Source: Beijerinckiaceae bacterium | Lineage (GTDB): Bacteria > Pseudomonadota > Alphaproteobacteria > Rhizobiales > Beijerinckiaceae | DNA length: 64,000 bases | Direction: 5' to 3' | Assembly: GCA_947452455.1 (NCBI GenBank) | Contig: CANGBX010000004.1 | Span: forward strand, 124,001 to 188,000 | Shown here: positions 44,523 through 52,292 of the stretch, one piece after another | How the letters are laid out: every line of letters starts with the position of its first letter | How positions within the stretch are numbered: position 1 is the first letter of the stretch | Made by a program: the position numbers and the translations under genes | The notes under the pieces: model-generated | What the model saw: only the letters and a program-made list of their open reading frames with translations | Told to the model about the DNA's origin: nothing | Databases searched by the model: none

Positions 44523-46513
44523 GCGCCTGGACCGATCGCATCCTGCAGGAATTTCCTGCAGATCTTTCCCGCTTATGGATCGCTTGCGACCCGGATGATC
44601 TTCTGTTGGATGAGCGCATCTTGCACGGTCTTCGGGAACGAGGCTTCGAAGTTTTGCCTTTTGAGGACCCTATCGCTTTTAGAACAGAATACGAAGAGCG
44701 CTACCGGGCGGCTTGGGATCGCGGCGAGGAAGGAACGGCAAAGGCGCTCGTCCTTCAACTACGTGGGACGGATCTAAACTCGCTGCCATGGGACTATGTG
44801 CGCATGGGACGCAAGGTCAGCCTGAGTCTGGCTGACCTGTTTCCGAGATTAAGTTATGGCGTAATCAGACGAATGGACTCGGAGCACCACGAAGCCCTGT
44901 TTCTCGCACACGGCAAGCACGCCACCCAGCCGGTCGGAGAAGGCGCTACCAAAGACTTCATCCTGACCCACATCTATCGCATCAGCCCTTACTTGCTGAG
45001 CAGGCCCGAGGATTTCTGGCGAGAGGTCTTGCGGCTCCATTACCGCGGCGCAGGGCTGCCAGACCTGCTGGCAAGGCATGTTGCGGCAATCTTGAAGGAC
45101 ACGCCACTTGGCAATCTACCGATAGCGGAGTTGCTGACCTCAAAGAGCTACATGGTGCGCGTAGTACAAGATGCATGGGACCGTTTTTTGTCGCAGTATG
45201 GGGTCCACAGCAAACGCACTTCGAACGACTCCTTAGAGGTATTGCCGGAGGTTTCAGTTCCTTTTGAGCATCCCGACGTCAGGGTCATCGTCGACACGAT
45301 GTTCGTCGAAGGGGCTCTTCAGCCAGTCGTGGCGCATGACCCCCCGACTCACTTGCCCGAGTGGGTCAAGGTGGGCTTGGTTAAGGACCCCCATGCGCTC
45401 GGCAATCTTGTATCCGAAGGTGTTAGGAGGATCTCCGCTGACCTGCCTGATACTAACGCGACGCATCGTGACTGGGTTGAATTGGCTCGCCGATTCGGCG
45501 AGGTCATCTCGCGCTTCAATAGCCTGAGCACAGAGATTGCCGAGCCGATCCAGCCGCATATCCGAAAGCTGCAGCTCGACGCTGACGAACGGTTGAAGGA
45601 CTGGCTAGTACAGCATTACGCGGTTCTGCCATCCCTCCCGGCGGCGAAAGGGCCAGTGATGATTCATCACGTACCACGCTATCTGGCTCTGCGCCGACTT
45701 GCCGGCGAGGAACGGGTAGCTCTACTTGTGTTTGACGGCCTGGCTCTGGATCAGTGGTTCCAAATCAGAGAGCACCTGGCGTCTCGGCTGCCTGGCTTTT
45801 CAGCGGAGGAAGGCGGGTGCTTCGCATGGCTGCCCACTCTCACTTCCGTCTCACGACAAGCTCTCTTTTCAGGTCTAAAGCCCCGTGAGTTCTCGAATTC
45901 GATTGAAACCACATCGCAGGAGCCGTCTCTCTGGGCACGTTTCTGGCAGGAGAACGGACTGAGAAAGTCAGAGATCGTTTATCAGAAAGGTCTGAAGCGG
46001 ACAGAGCAACTGGTTGAGCTGGAAGATGCTATTTCCAGGCCGGCGACGAGGGTTGCTGGCGTAGTCGTCGATATGGTCGATGAAATCGTTCACGGAGCTA
46101 TGCTTGGAAAGCGAGGTATTGCCGGGCAAATCAATGCGTGGTGTGAAACTGGTTTCGTCGAGAAGCTTTTCTTGCTCTTCGCAGAGCAAGGCTATCAAAT
46201 CTATCTTACTGCTGACCACGGCAATGTTGACGCAGAGGGCATTGGCCGTCTTAGCCAAGGTGTCGTGTCAGAGATAAGAGGCGAAAGGGTTCGTACCTAT
46301 CGCAGTGAAACGCTGGCAGCATCTGTGCCGTCAGAAATTAATGCGTTTAGGTTTGATAGTTCTGGACTACCGCCAAATTTTTTGCCGGTATACGCCAAGA
46401 CGCGGGGAGCATTCGTTCCAAAAGGAGATCAAATCGTTGCGCACGGGGGAATTTCCGTTGAGGAACTCATCGTTCCCTTCATCAAGATAAACATAAATAG
46501 ACCAGCATCATGA
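44519..46513 (+). CDS. pglZ: BREX alkaline-phosphatase-fold protein PglZ
   Basis: 664 residues, start overlapping the helicase stop (ATGA). The PglZ domain occupies the C-terminal half: VFDGLALDQW (about 403-412) holds the metal-binding Asp at the head of the alkaline phosphatase fold, WLPTLTSVSRQALFSG the nucleophile region and TADHGNVD (about 564-571) the second metal site. PglZ is the hallmark of all BREX systems and works with PglX and BrxC. The N-terminal half is helical, as in type 3 members. Confidence 0.93.
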   Translation: MSAWTDRILQEFPADLSRLWIACDPDDLLLDERILHGLRERGFEVLPFEDPIAFRTEYEERYRAAWDRGEEGTAKALVLQLRGTDLNSLPWDYVRMGRKVSLSLADLFPRLSYGVIRRMDSEHHEALFLAHGKHATQPVGEGATKDFILTHIYRISPYLLSRPEDFWREVLRLHYRGAGLPDLLARHVAAILKDTPLGNLPIAELLTSKSYMVRVVQDAWDRFLSQYGVHSKRTSNDSLEVLPEVSVPFEHPDVRVIVDTMFVEGALQPVVAHDPPTHLPEWVKVGLVKDPHALGNLVSEGVRRISADLPDTNATHRDWVELARRFGEVISRFNSLSTEIAEPIQPHIRKLQLDADERLKDWLVQHYAVLPSLPAAKGPVMIHHVPRYLALRRLAGEERVALLVFDGLALDQWFQIREHLASRLPGFSAEEGGCFAWLPTLTSVSRQALFSGLKPREFSNSIETTSQEPSLWARFWQENGLRKSEIVYQKGLKRTEQLVELEDAISRPATRVAGVVVDMVDEIVHGAMLGKRGIAGQINAWCETGFVEKLFLLFAEQGYQIYLTADHGNVDAEGIGRLSQGVVSEIRGERVRTYRSETLAASVPSEINAFRFDSSGLPPNFLPVYAKTRGAFVPKGDQIVAHGGISVEELIVPFIKININRPAS

Positions 46514-47226
46514 ATTCCTCGTCGCCGCAAATAGGTTTCGACCGCTTCATCCAACTAGATTGGTCATTGCTTGCCCTACGCATCCGGGCCGGTAGGGGGA
46601 CACTCGCTGATATCGATGAGGTTCTAGCGTCATCGCACTCAGGACGAGCGGCTAAAAAAAAGACCAGGACGGTACTCAACCGTCTTTGGCTTGAGCCCCG
46701 TGCAGACTTAATTGACTTTGCCGACCGTGGAGTTGAAATCTTTTACAATGCGCCAGAGACCACCGTGCCGGCATTGACATGGGGTATGGCGCTCGCCGCA
46801 TACCCCTTCTTCGGAAAAGTGGCGGAGATTGTTGGCCGACTCACAACGCTCCAGGGTGATTGCACATCCGCAGAGGTTCACCGGCGCATGGCCGAGATCT
46901 ACGGTGAACGAGAAGGCACGCGTCGGATGACAAACATGGTTCTGCAGTCGCAGGCCAGTTGGGGTGCCATCGAACGCACCAACAATGGCAAGCGGATAGA
47001 ACGCAAGAAGGCGGTCAATCTGAAAGGCTCTGAAGTTGCTGCTTGGCTCGCCGAAGCATGCCTGCGATATAACGACCGCGCGCTCCCTGTGTCGAGCATA
47101 GAGTCTAGCCCGGCTATCTACCCGTTCATTCTTGGCGGCTCGACGGCTTACCTCCTCTCCAAATGCAGCGCACTTGAGATGCAGGTGGACAGCGCCGGCA
47201 ATCAGGTGGTCTGCTTAGCAAGTTGA
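46510..47226 (+). CDS. brxA: BREX protein BrxA (DUF1819)
   Basis: 238 residues, start overlapping the pglZ stop (ATGA). Helical, basic, with FNRLWLEP-like and RRMTNMVLQSQASWGAIERT segments typical of BrxA/DUF1819, a small DNA-binding protein of BREX. Last gene of the operon, as in type 3 systems. The 220 bases that follow are A+T-rich and without a convincing gene. Confidence 0.85.
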   Translation: MNSSSPQIGFDRFIQLDWSLLALRIRAGRGTLADIDEVLASSHSGRAAKKKTRTVLNRLWLEPRADLIDFADRGVEIFYNAPETTVPALTWGMALAAYPFFGKVAEIVGRLTTLQGDCTSAEVHRRMAEIYGEREGTRRMTNMVLQSQASWGAIERTNNGKRIERKKAVNLKGSEVAAWLAEACLRYNDRALPVSSIESSPAIYPFILGGSTAYLLSKCSALEMQVDSAGNQVVCLAS

Positions 47227-47450
47227 AATTGCAGGCTGACACGTGCCTAAATTACATAGGAACTCTACTTCATAAGGAAACTTCGTCGTATGTATACTTT
47301 TGTGTCAGTCATATAGAATATCTCCGTTCAGAAATGATTTATTTCATAATTGTTCCATTTGATCCGAAACGTTCCAAAAAACGAGTGCAGAATTCAGGAA
47401 TTTTAAAGTGGCACCGGGAACATATCTAGCAAGCTGAATAGGGCGATCAG

Positions 47451-47960
47451 ATGATCGAAATTGTTTTTGGGAATATTGTCGATGAAACAACTGACGCCAT
47501 CGTGAATGCTGCCAATGAAATGCTTGCAGCAGGATCTGGGATCAGCGGTGCTATCCACGCAGCTGCTGGTCCTCACCTAGAACTAGAATGCTTGCAGCTC
47601 GGTGGATGTCCAACTGGCGAAGCTCGGGTGACAGCAGGTTATAGCCTAAAAGCCAAATACGTGATCCACGCTGCCGCACCTCGATACTGGGATGGCACGC
47701 GAGGTGAAGCAGACCTTCTTCGAAAGACATACCTTTCAATATTTGAGGCAGCTCTAAAGAGCAAAATTAGATCAATTTCAATCCCCGCTATTGGTACTGG
47801 GATCTACCGCTTCCCCTTGCAGGAGGCGACCCAAATTGCGCTAGAGATCGCCAAAAGTTACGCCGCTCTAATCCAAATCAGATTTGTTTGCTTCGACCAA
47901 AAAACAGTCGAAGTTTATATACGCGAAGCAAGCGAATTGGGCCTTCTTGGAGAGGAATAA
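47451..47960 (+). CDS. Macrodomain ADP-ribose-binding protein
   Basis: 169 residues, a single macrodomain. IVNAANEML (about 18-26), GSGISGAIHAAAG (the phosphate-binding loop) and PAIGTGIYRFP (about 116-126) are the ADP-ribose-binding sequences. Such proteins remove or bind ADP-ribose. It is followed three bases later by a HEPN-motif gene, suggesting a coupled pair in which the macrodomain could reverse or sense ADP-ribosylation. The start ATG follows a GGGCGATCAG stretch with a weak ribosome binding site. Confidence 0.9.
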   Translation: MIEIVFGNIVDETTDAIVNAANEMLAAGSGISGAIHAAAGPHLELECLQLGGCPTGEARVTAGYSLKAKYVIHAAAPRYWDGTRGEADLLRKTYLSIFEAALKSKIRSISIPAIGTGIYRFPLQEATQIALEIAKSYAALIQIRFVCFDQKTVEVYIREASELGLLGEE

Positions 47961-47963
47961 GGG

Positions 47964-48611
47964 ATGCGGTTTCTCGATCTGAAGGAAAAGCAGCGCAGAT
48001 TACGAGAAACCTTTCCTGAGTCTCTTGGCCTTCGTGTTCATCGCGCAATTAGCTGGCTGGGGCGCGCTGAAGAAGAAGGCGAGGACCAAGACGTTCGGTT
48101 CATCCTACTCTGGATTGGCTTCAATGCAGCTTATGCAGGTGACTTGCGAGAAGAATTGCCTGGTGAGAGGTCAAATTTTCGAAGCTTTTTCGAAACGCTG
48201 ATTACTTTAGACAAGTCAAATCGTATCTATGATCTCATTTGGCAACGTTTCTCTCAGGAGATTCGGGTGCTTCTCGACAACCAATATGTTTTTTCGCCGT
48301 TTTGGTCGCACCACAATGGGCAGCCCGGATATGAGGATTGGAAAGATCGCCTAGCACAGGCCAAGCGGGTCGCAGGGCAAGCAGCAATGACAAAGGACAC
48401 AGTCAAAATTCTCATGATTGTTTTCGACCGTCTCTATGTTCTGCGCAATCAAATGGTTCACGGTGGAGCAACCTGGAATAGCTCTGTCAATCGCGCTCAA
48501 GTCCGGGACGGAGTAGGTATCTTAGAGAGCCTTCTGCCGATCTTTCTTGATCTCATGCTCGACAATCCAAATCACGACTGGGGAATGCCACTATATCCGG
48601 TCGTCAAGTAA
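47964..48611 (+). CDS. HEPN-motif hypothetical protein
   Basis: 215 residues, helical. It contains LRNQMVHG with Arg161 and His166, the R-x4-H signature of HEPN domains, many of which are RNases in toxin-antitoxin and defence systems. The C-terminal half also has NRAQVRDGVGILESLLPIFLDLML, as in Apea-like HEPN proteins. It begins three bases after the macrodomain stop, and hence is cotranslated. A toxin/antitoxin-like relation of the two is an inference; the HEPN site could also be a non-catalytic RNA-binding one. Confidence 0.8.
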   Translation: MRFLDLKEKQRRLRETFPESLGLRVHRAISWLGRAEEEGEDQDVRFILLWIGFNAAYAGDLREELPGERSNFRSFFETLITLDKSNRIYDLIWQRFSQEIRVLLDNQYVFSPFWSHHNGQPGYEDWKDRLAQAKRVAGQAAMTKDTVKILMIVFDRLYVLRNQMVHGGATWNSSVNRAQVRDGVGILESLLPIFLDLMLDNPNHDWGMPLYPVVK

Positions 48612-48634
48612 GGTCATCCGCAGACTTGTGATTG

Positions 48635-48976
48635 CTAGTCGATTGCCTTCGCAGCAAACTTTCGACCTGAATATCCTGGCCACCGATCGCTATAATCAAG
48701 ACAAATAATGCGCACTTTTTTACCTGCGTACTCTTTCAATGTACCGCGTTGATCATCGGGAACCAAATAGATGGCTGAAGATCCCTTTTTCTGGAGGTCG
48801 TAGGTTCGAAAGTCGCTATGAAATATGCGGTATTTTTCTGTCACAAGAGCTTGATTAAGGAGCTCGAACAATTTTCGTTTTCGTTTATTCCATGAAGTAG
48901 TGAGCGAAATTTCTCTCAAAATTTCATCGATCGAGTCGCCGACCTTGAAGGTGTCTGGACAAATTTCAGTTGCCAC
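48635..48976 (-). CDS. Hypothetical protein
   Basis: 113 residues, basic, mixed alpha/beta (DFRTYDLQKKGSSAIYLVPDD). No family recognised. It lies 25 bases downstream of the N-formylglutamate amidohydrolase-like gene on the same strand, so it may share its transcript, and is convergent with the HEPN gene. Confidence 0.65.
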   Translation of the reverse strand: MATEICPDTFKVGDSIDEILREISLTTSWNKRKRKLFELLNQALVTEKYRIFHSDFRTYDLQKKGSSAIYLVPDDQRGTLKEYAGKKVRIICLDYSDRWPGYSGRKFAAKAID

Positions 48977-49001
48977 CGATGTCGTCCTTCATAATTTACA
49001 G

Positions 49002-49697
49002 TTAAACGTTCGGCATTGGCATGCTCAAAAGAGCATCAGCAACTTTGTGCCACTGCACCTTTTCTTCAGGGGTGCATAAAATATCACGGCGAATTTCGAT
49101 CATCACAGCATATTTTGATCCTGCGTCAATTACTCCAGCATATGGAGTATTTTTGCCGACAAGATAGCCAAGGTTTTCAAAGTGAGTTTTTAGTCTATCG
49201 ATCCAATCTTGCGGTGTGAGCTTCTCATCTGTGCCTAAATCAATTTCGGGTCGTCCAGCTGTCGGATAGGCTTCAATGGCCCACGGGTCTTTTGGATAGC
49301 TATGAAGGTCAATCAATATTCCGTCTTTGGCGGCGGCTCGTAACCGCGCCCAATGGGGATCATAGAAGCGTTTCCTGAGATCTTGTTTTTCAAATTCTGA
49401 GAGATTTCGACGCAACGGTCTTCCGAGATGAGTTGACGTATAAATCATGCCGCGTCCGTATTCGGACATAAGCTCTTCAGTGTCATCTGGATATCTTTCG
49501 ACATCCACCACAAGGCGAGAAACATCAGAGCAAATGATCTGAGCGGTTGGCCAGGCCTCTTTGGCAAGGGTGTCTGTGTATAGATCCGCCGACTCGATCG
49601 CTTCTTGATAAAGGTCCCTATCCGCCAAGAGAAATTGGTTTCTGATATTTGAAGGGATCTCAATTGAGGCGTGAGGCACATGGATTACGGTATTCAT
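49002..49697 (-). CDS. N-formylglutamate amidohydrolase-like protein
   Basis: 231 residues. It begins HVPHASIEIP (the family's metal-binding histidine region), continues with DVSRLVVDVERYPDD and ILIDLHSYP, and ends with YAVMIEIRRD. These are the hallmarks of the HutG/N-formylglutamate amidohydrolase superfamily (zinc peptidase fold). Classical members cleave formylglutamate in histidine breakdown. No hut genes are near, so the substrate is uncertain and may be another acylated or peptide compound. Confidence 0.85.
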   Translation of the reverse strand: MNTVIHVPHASIEIPSNIRNQFLLADRDLYQEAIESADLYTDTLAKEAWPTAQIICSDVSRLVVDVERYPDDTEELMSEYGRGMIYTSTHLGRPLRRNLSEFEKQDLRKRFYDPHWARLRAAAKDGILIDLHSYPKDPWAIEAYPTAGRPEIDLGTDEKLTPQDWIDRLKTHFENLGYLVGKNTPYAGVIDAGSKYAVMIEIRRDILCTPEEKVQWHKVADALLSMPMPNV

Positions 49698-49774
49698 CCT
49701 GAATGCTCCTGCAATCCTCTTCTGGAGGTCCGGATCAACTAAGGGACCAAAAGAATTTCATAAAATAACTCCAC

Positions 49775-49791
49775 GTCAAAATTTGACACCC
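49775..49791 (+). promoter_or_regulatory. Palindromic motif GTCAAA-A-TTTGAC + ACCC
   Basis: Perfect 6+1+6 palindrome followed by ACCC, 106 bases before the HtrA-like gene. Almost identical to the element at 14417 (one central base differs) and in the same orientation to the downstream gene. Confidence 0.55.
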
Positions 49792-49892
49792 TTGTAGGAT
49801 ATTCGAGGCAGGGGGTTAGAGATGTAACCTTGTGTGATTCGCATTTCTGATCAGGGCGACGCTGAGGGATATCCTCGGCTTGGGGGATACAA

Positions 49893-51170
49893 ATGATACG
49901 TCAGAGACTTTTCGCAATTGGGCTTGTTTCGATTGCTCTTCAGAGTGAAAGCCAGGCTCAGGTGCTTGATGCGATTGAGCAGGCTAACCGTTACACAATC
50001 AAGATTGTGACAGCCGTCGACTATCCGTTTGGATCCGACAAGAAAGGTACGTTTCGTGGGTCCGGCTTCTTGGTTGATAAAGAACGCGGCTGGTTTCTGA
50101 CAAATGCGCATGTGGCGTCAAAATCCCCTTCGACCATTCGAGCTAGCTTCAAAGATCGCCCCTATGCCCCGATAGAGAAGGTTTATGTCGACAACCATCT
50201 CGACTTGGCAGTTATCAAGATGGATCCCAGCAAAATTCCAGCTGGCGCAGAAGAAGCAAAGCTCAGGTGTGACGGAGAGCCGCCTGCGGGAAGGGCGGTC
50301 ATTGCCTATGGGCATCCCTGGGGACTTGATTTCACAGCCACGCGCGGAATCATAAGTGGAACAAAGCCTAGGGACGGGGAAGAGAAGCTACAGACCGATG
50401 CAGCATTGAACCCCGGCAACTCCGGTGGTGCGCTCATTGATGTTGAGACCGGCGTTGTCTTGGGAATCAACTCCTCCGGCTTTGCCAAGTCAGTCGCTGA
50501 AGGTCTCAATTTCGCGGTTCCAGCTAAACTTGCTTGCCGGGTCCTAGACCTCTTGAAACAGGGCAAAAGCCCCGCTCCGCCAATCCTGCCAATCGACTTC
50601 GCCACTACCACGAGGGATCGCGAGCTGGTCATCGCTCAAGTTCGGGGCGAGTGGGTTGGCAAACTGGTACCTGGGGACCGAGTGCTTGCCGTAAACGGGG
50701 ATGAATCCGCCCGTTTTGGATCTCGCGTCATTAGCCAAATGCGGGGGGAAAAGACCGCCATTGTGAAGGTGCGCCGTGGCGAAGGAATTGAGGAGATTTC
50801 GCTTGAAGTACCGACCGCCCTTGATGAAGTGAAAAGGTCGGGTGTGCATGCCTCAGGCATGGTTGTCGGTCGCTCCACCATGACCGGATATGATGCATCG
50901 GTTATGTGGATTCAATTCGTTGATGAGGCGTCAACGGCTGAGCAGTCGCAAATAAATGAAGGTGATCAGCTAGTCTCTGTGAATGGTGTAAATGTTAGAA
51001 GCCTTAGAGAAGTTCTGGCCGCATTCAAAGATGTCGAGGGACGAGAGGTTGAGGTGATCATTCGACGCCCTCGGTTCACTTTGATCAGCGGTCGCTTCGA
51101 ATATCTGGTCCGTAGCTTAGAAGTGAAAGATGTCTTTGAGGTCAATGAAAATGGGAAAGTCAAACAATGA
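49893..51170 (+). CDS. Secreted HtrA/DegP-like serine protease with two PDZ domains
   Basis: 425 residues. An N-terminal signal peptide (about 1-22, ending near SQA) points to the periplasm. Trypsin-like catalytic triad: NAHV (His73), HLDLAVIK (Asp104) and GNSGG (Ser177). Two PDZ domains follow (about 235-300 and 310-390), each with a GD-x-(L/V)-x-x-V-N-G core. The architecture is that of DegP/DegS quality-control proteases, though family assignment within this group is not possible by eye. Start ATG at 49893. It stands between the accessory island and the prophage, so it may be either host or island cargo. Confidence 0.9.
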   Translation: MIRQRLFAIGLVSIALQSESQAQVLDAIEQANRYTIKIVTAVDYPFGSDKKGTFRGSGFLVDKERGWFLTNAHVASKSPSTIRASFKDRPYAPIEKVYVDNHLDLAVIKMDPSKIPAGAEEAKLRCDGEPPAGRAVIAYGHPWGLDFTATRGIISGTKPRDGEEKLQTDAALNPGNSGGALIDVETGVVLGINSSGFAKSVAEGLNFAVPAKLACRVLDLLKQGKSPAPPILPIDFATTTRDRELVIAQVRGEWVGKLVPGDRVLAVNGDESARFGSRVISQMRGEKTAIVKVRRGEGIEEISLEVPTALDEVKRSGVHASGMVVGRSTMTGYDASVMWIQFVDEASTAEQSQINEGDQLVSVNGVNVRSLREVLAAFKDVEGREVEVIIRRPRFTLISGRFEYLVRSLEVKDVFEVNENGKVKQ

Positions 51171-51192
51171 GGATACGATAACGTCATTTGCT

Positions 51193-51423
51193 TCAACAGG
51201 CTGACATTTGCCCGCGTAATACCGAATAATCTTTCAGCATCTCCTCAACCGATGAATGCTCAGGCAGCATTTTTAATTCTCGTTCAGCTTTGTCCATAAA
51301 CGGTCGGCTATAATGCACAATCGGTAGACAGCTTCGGGAGATTTCAAAATCTCCCGTCGCGCATCCGCCCAATGAGCTCATCCCGATCATGAGGACGGTT
51401 AGCTGCAGCATCCAGTTGTTCAC
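51193..51423 (-). CDS. Rz1-like outer spanin lipoprotein
   Basis: 76 residues with a lipoprotein signal peptide ending in LGGC (Cys21). The short mature part is helical. It overlaps the preceding Rz-like gene by 80 bases in another frame, the usual layout of spanin pairs that disrupt the outer membrane in the last step of phage lysis. Confidence 0.85.
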   Translation of the reverse strand: MNNWMLQLTVLMIGMSSLGGCATGDFEISRSCLPIVHYSRPFMDKAERELKMLPEHSSVEEMLKDYSVLRGQMSAC

Positions 51424-51583
51424 GTTGCACCTCTATGGTTTTGTGCATGCGCTCGACACGCTCTGCATTGCGACCAGCTTGTCGGGCGCCCAGCAGAACA
51501 GCCAAGACCGCACCCGTGACAGCGATCCAGCCTGCTAATCGAAGAGCGAGCGGCGCGAGGGCTTGCCCGATAAGCGCTATCAT
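51344..51583 (-). CDS. Rz-like inner-membrane spanin
   Basis: 79 residues: an N-terminal membrane anchor (about 10-33) and a charged coiled coil (RNAERVERMHKTIEVQREQLDAA). With the overlapping Rz1 gene it forms a spanin pair. Its start overlaps the stop of the muralytic-enzyme gene (ATGA). Confidence 0.85.
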   Translation of the reverse strand: MIALIGQALAPLALRLAGWIAVTGAVLAVLLGARQAGRNAERVERMHKTIEVQREQLDAAANRPHDRDELIGRMRDGRF

Positions 51584-52245
51584 CGAAGCCCCCGCCGACG
51601 ATCATCAACTCGCGCCCAGATCATGTATGAGATGCCAAGCAAGGTTAGGGCACCAACGATCCATGGCGCGATCTGAAGAGCTGTCTGGAGCAAGGGAAAG
51701 GCTGGTTCAACATCGCGAATGGCCTCAGTCATCAAACCAAGCACAGTTGCGCCTGCCGCTACTTGTCCACCCTGGACGGTCCGGCTTTGACTTAGCGACT
51801 TTTGAGGTGGCTCGACGCCTGCCAGAACGAGCCCCGCGTCGATTTCCGCATCAGTATATGGCTGCTGGCCATTCTCATGACGGATGATTGCGAGCGTAAG
51901 CGGCTTCAAGATTTTGTAGTCGTGGGTGTCGATGGGCGCATCAGGTGAGACGCCAACTGCCTCGGCCACAGCATTCACATAGGCTCCGGTATCGTTCTCG
52001 TTAGGCGGCGCCCAGCGGGAGATGATCCGTTTCACGCTTTTGAGGCCCCACCGGTCCTGGTAAGCAATGAGGGTCCGCGCCAAAGCCCGGATCCCCCACT
52101 TTGCCGCAACAAACTGACAAAAGTCGGGATCTGTCTGGTCTTTCGCCAAACCTTGCCAGGGATGGGAGGAGCGGCGGAGATTTCCGGGGTTGTAATTGCG
52201 AATGCCGCGTGGAGGCGTACCGATCCTGTTATTTGTAGCTGTCAC
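51580..52245 (-). CDS. Phage muralytic enzyme with C-terminal membrane anchor
   Basis: 221 residues from a GTG start with AAGGGAG upstream. The N-terminal segment (GIRNYNPGNLRR, then FCQFVAAKWGIRALARTLIAYQ) matches a group of phage lysozyme-like/virion transglycosylase proteins. The C-terminus carries a single membrane helix (about 192-214, APWIVGALTLLGISYMIW) followed by a basic end. No separate holin was seen in the module, so this protein may combine muralytic and membrane-permeabilising roles. That idea is inference. Confidence 0.8.
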   Translation of the reverse strand: MTATNNRIGTPPRGIRNYNPGNLRRSSHPWQGLAKDQTDPDFCQFVAAKWGIRALARTLIAYQDRWGLKSVKRIISRWAPPNENDTGAYVNAVAEAVGVSPDAPIDTHDYKILKPLTLAIIRHENGQQPYTDAEIDAGLVLAGVEPPQKSLSQSRTVQGGQVAAGATVLGLMTEAIRDVEPAFPLLQTALQIAPWIVGALTLLGISYMIWARVDDRRRGLR

Positions 52246-52264
52246 GATTTTCTCCCTTGGACAT

Positions 52265-52288
52265 AAAAAAACCCGCCGTGGTGGCGGG
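52265..52288 (-). terminator. Rho-independent terminator after the radical SAM gene
   Basis: Minus strand: CCCGCC-ACCAC-GGCGGG followed by TTTTTTT, four bases after the radical SAM stop. It separates the tail-fibre/maturase transcript from the lysis genes. Confidence 0.9.
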
Positions 52289-52292
52289 TGGA

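Noticed and set aside
47227-47450. 68-codon frame after brxA
   Set aside because: Low-complexity A+T-rich DNA, no ribosome binding site, no protein-like pattern; treated as intergenic.
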